Shown piece by piece: positions 7,118-8,224 of a stretch of 8,224 nucleotides of DNA. Origin of the DNA: Planococcaceae bacterium UBA3370. GTDB taxonomy: Bacteria; Bacillota; Bacilli; Bacillales_A; Planococcaceae. Numbering within the stretch: the first letter of the stretch is position 1; each line of letters begins with the position of its first letter. A model generated the notes under the pieces. It was not told the DNA's origin and did not search any database. It saw only the letters and a program-made list of their open reading frames with translations. The stretch covers positions 2,668 to 10,891 of the forward strand of contig DEQI01000157.1 in NCBI GenBank assembly GCA_002360295.1, given 5' to 3'. The translations under genes were made by a program, and so were the position numbers.

Positions 7118-7167
7118 AAAAAAAACCTATCTGATAGACTTTTCTTAGTGTCTTTCAGATAGGGTTT
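7118..7167 (-). terminator. Intrinsic terminator of recO, possibly acting both ways
   Basis: A long hairpin: AAACC-TATCTGA (7123-7134) pairs with TCAGATA-GG(G)TTT (7155-7167) with one bulged G, and AGAC/GTCT continue the stem inside. On the minus strand it is followed by eight T (7118-7125), so it should end the recO transcript about 20 bases past its stop. On the plus strand the following bases are T-rich (TTTATT), so it could also end the convergent DUF3267-like transcript, less strongly. Confidence 0.88.
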
Positions 7168-7187
7168 ATTCTCCTTCAATTTTACCT

Positions 7188-7964
7188 TCATTCCTCGTTA
7201 TCCACTTTTCTAGGTTGAAGTTCAGGCGTTCTTTCCAGTTGCTCAATAAACGTTCTAGACTTTAAACGAATACCGGTTTGTTCCTCGTAAATTGTTGTCA
7301 CTATTTTTTTTATAAAGCTTTTTGTTTGTGGCTTTAAATCGAGTTTTCCAACTTGTTCAATTGGCATCATATAAAACATACGAATTAACTTTAATTGTGT
7401 TGGTGAAAGCCGGATAATATATGGATCTAGATGATAACATCGATGACATAAAAATCCGCCTTGCGTAAAGGAAAATGCAAATTCCCCATCAAGCGCATGA
7501 CAGCTTGCACAGCAATGTAGGATAGGTTGAACACCAGTGAAAGGGAGCATCTTCCAATCAACGAATAATGCAATGGCCTCCGGATCATAGCCTTCATCAA
7601 TGGCTGTTAATGCTTGCTGCAAGACTTCAAATACGAAGGCTTGAGGCTCTCCCTCTTCAATTAAACGATCGATCAATTCCACGATATAGCTCGCATAGGC
7701 TGTTGCTATGATATCTGCTTGTAGGGTACGCATAGTATTCAAATGTTCGCCTTGCTGTAATGTTCCCATACCTGTTGTCCGCTGTACTAAGTACGAGCCA
7801 TACATAAATGGTTGCGTAACTCCAGCAAGTCGGCTCGTTGGTTTTTTAGCACCTCTCGCCATTACTGCTATTTTACCAGCTTCTCGTGTCAATAAAGTCA
7901 CGATTTTATTGGATTCTCCATAGGCACGCGCTTTTAATACAATGCCTTCCCATTTATGTAGCAT
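7188..7964 (-). CDS. recO: DNA repair protein RecO
   Basis: RecO mediates recombinational repair. With RecR (and RecF) it helps load RecA onto single-stranded DNA coated with SSB, and it can anneal complementary strands. The 258 residues match the family length. The N-terminal OB-fold begins LHKWEGIVLKARAYGESNKI (2-21), then LLTREAGKIAVMARGAKKP (24-42), a very characteristic opening. A helical middle region follows. A four-Cys zinc site is formed by C152-x2-C155 and C173-x2-C176 (GGFLCHRC, 169-176), and the C-terminal helical part ends RLKSRTFIEQL (233-243). AAAAGGA lies nine bases before the ATG. In Bacillus subtilis recO lies between era/yqzL and glyQ-glyS. Here a terminator follows it and about 260 gene-free bases precede it, so it appears to be transcribed alone. 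I see no clear promoter; a TATAAG on the minus strand near 8004-8009 lacks a good -35. Confidence 0.96.
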   Translation of the reverse strand: MLHKWEGIVLKARAYGESNKIVTLLTREAGKIAVMARGAKKPTSRLAGVTQPFMYGSYLVQRTTGMGTLQQGEHLNTMRTLQADIIATAYASYIVELIDRLIEEGEPQAFVFEVLQQALTAIDEGYDPEAIALFVDWKMLPFTGVQPILHCCASCHALDGEFAFSFTQGGFLCHRCYHLDPYIIRLSPTQLKLIRMFYMMPIEQVGKLDLKPQTKSFIKKIVTTIYEEQTGIRLKSRTFIEQLERTPELQPRKVDNEE

Positions 7965-8036
7965 TTAAGCACATCCTTTTTAAGAATCTATTAAAAAAAT
8001 AATCTTATAAATTCATTTGATTTTAACATTTGCTAG

Positions 8037-8097
8037 GTTGATTTCCGCTACGGTTGGGACGCTTTCCTGGGGGCGTCCTACCTTCGCTACAATCAAC
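8037..8097. repeat. Nested palindromic intergenic repeat (REP/MITE-like)
   Basis: A 61-base, clearly GC-rich island in AT-rich DNA. The outer arms GTTGATT (8037-8043) and AATCAAC (8091-8097) are a perfect 7-base inverted repeat. Inside, GGACGC (8057-8062) pairs with GCGTCC (8073-8078) around a ten-base loop. CGCTAC occurs twice in direct orientation (8046-8051, 8085-8090). The wording, with GATTTCCGCT at one end, CTTTCCTGGGGGCG in the middle and CGCTACAATCAAC at the other, resembles short palindromic repeats that I recall as scattered in Bacillaceae and Planococcaceae genomes. Copy number cannot be seen from one window. Confidence 0.6.
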
Positions 8098-8224
8098 TAT
8101 TTTCTGTTATTTACTCTATAAATAATCCTGAAAAATAATACATAGGAATATTTTTTATGAAATTTGATCATTTTGAGAAATATATAAAGAAACAATAAAA
8201 TAATAATCCTTTGAAAAAGGTAAC
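8098..8224. other. Intergenic AT-rich DNA to the right edge, no gene seen
   Basis: Neither strand has a credible coding frame. Neither Era nor a YqzL-like small protein, the usual neighbours upstream of recO in Bacillus, can be read here. A short hairpin, CCTTT-TTC-AAAGG (8208-8220, minus strand), followed by a T-rich stretch could be a weak terminator for a gene beyond the edge. The bases between recO and the repeat (7965-8036) hold only the recO ribosome binding site. Confidence 0.5.

Noticed and set aside
7708..7923. 71-codon plus-strand frame inside recO
   Set aside because: Antisense to the conserved N-terminal domain of RecO; no independent support.
8208..8220. CCTTT-TTC-AAAGG hairpin as a terminator of an upstream minus-strand gene
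   Set aside because: Five base pairs, AT-rich and close to the window edge, with an interrupted T tract; too weak to call.
1..8224. CRISPR arrays, tRNA or rRNA genes, insertion sequences, toxin-antitoxin or phage defence genes
   Set aside because: No regularly spaced repeats, cloverleaf sequences, transposase motifs or defence-type domains were found on either strand by reading.

Overview
The window looks like chromosomal DNA of a low-GC Gram-positive bacterium of the Bacillaceae/Planococcaceae type (Bacillus, Lysinibacillus or Solibacillus relatives). The grounds are AT-rich sequence, strong GGAGG-type ribosome binding sites, a sigma-A type promoter, a lipoprotein-type binding protein, a RecO of Firmicute character and a GC-rich palindromic intergenic repeat of the kind these genomes scatter. 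This placement is an inference; no rRNA or other marker settles it.

Left two thirds (1-5392, all on the minus strand): one tight catabolic operon. A good promoter at 5363-5392 is followed by acyl-CoA dehydrogenase A (start moved to 5313), acyl-CoA dehydrogenase B (4-base ATGA overlap), a crotonase-superfamily enzyme (its ATG abuts the preceding stop), a TAXI-type TRAP solute-binding lipoprotein (12-base gap) and a fused TRAP permease (29-base gap) that runs off the left edge. The two dehydrogenases have lost complementary halves of the usual active site: A keeps the substrate/flavin middle-domain motifs and a candidate catalytic Glu, while B keeps the Arg-x-Gln-Phe-Gly flavin motif. They are therefore probably two subunits of one enzyme, as in the alpha2beta2 FadE pairs of mycobacterial sterol catabolism. 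The crotonase lacks the canonical pair of hydratase glutamates. The likely overall job is import of an organic acid through the TRAP-TAXI system, then dehydrogenation and hydration (or isomerisation/hydrolysis) of its CoA thioester. The CoA ligase, hydroxyacyl-CoA dehydrogenase and thiolase are not in the window, and the substrate cannot be read from the sequence.

Middle (5579-7043): a terminator, a VC0807-like membrane protein on the minus strand with a TTG start, and, diverging from it on the plus strand, a DUF3267-like putative zinc-protease membrane protein. The latter is broken by one apparent extra T in a T6 run; the rest of the protein continues in the next frame to 7043.

Right (7118-8224): a two-way-capable terminator, recO on the minus strand, and a gene-free stretch of about 260 bases holding a nested palindromic repeat. 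The catabolic operon looks like an accessory module set near housekeeping DNA repair.
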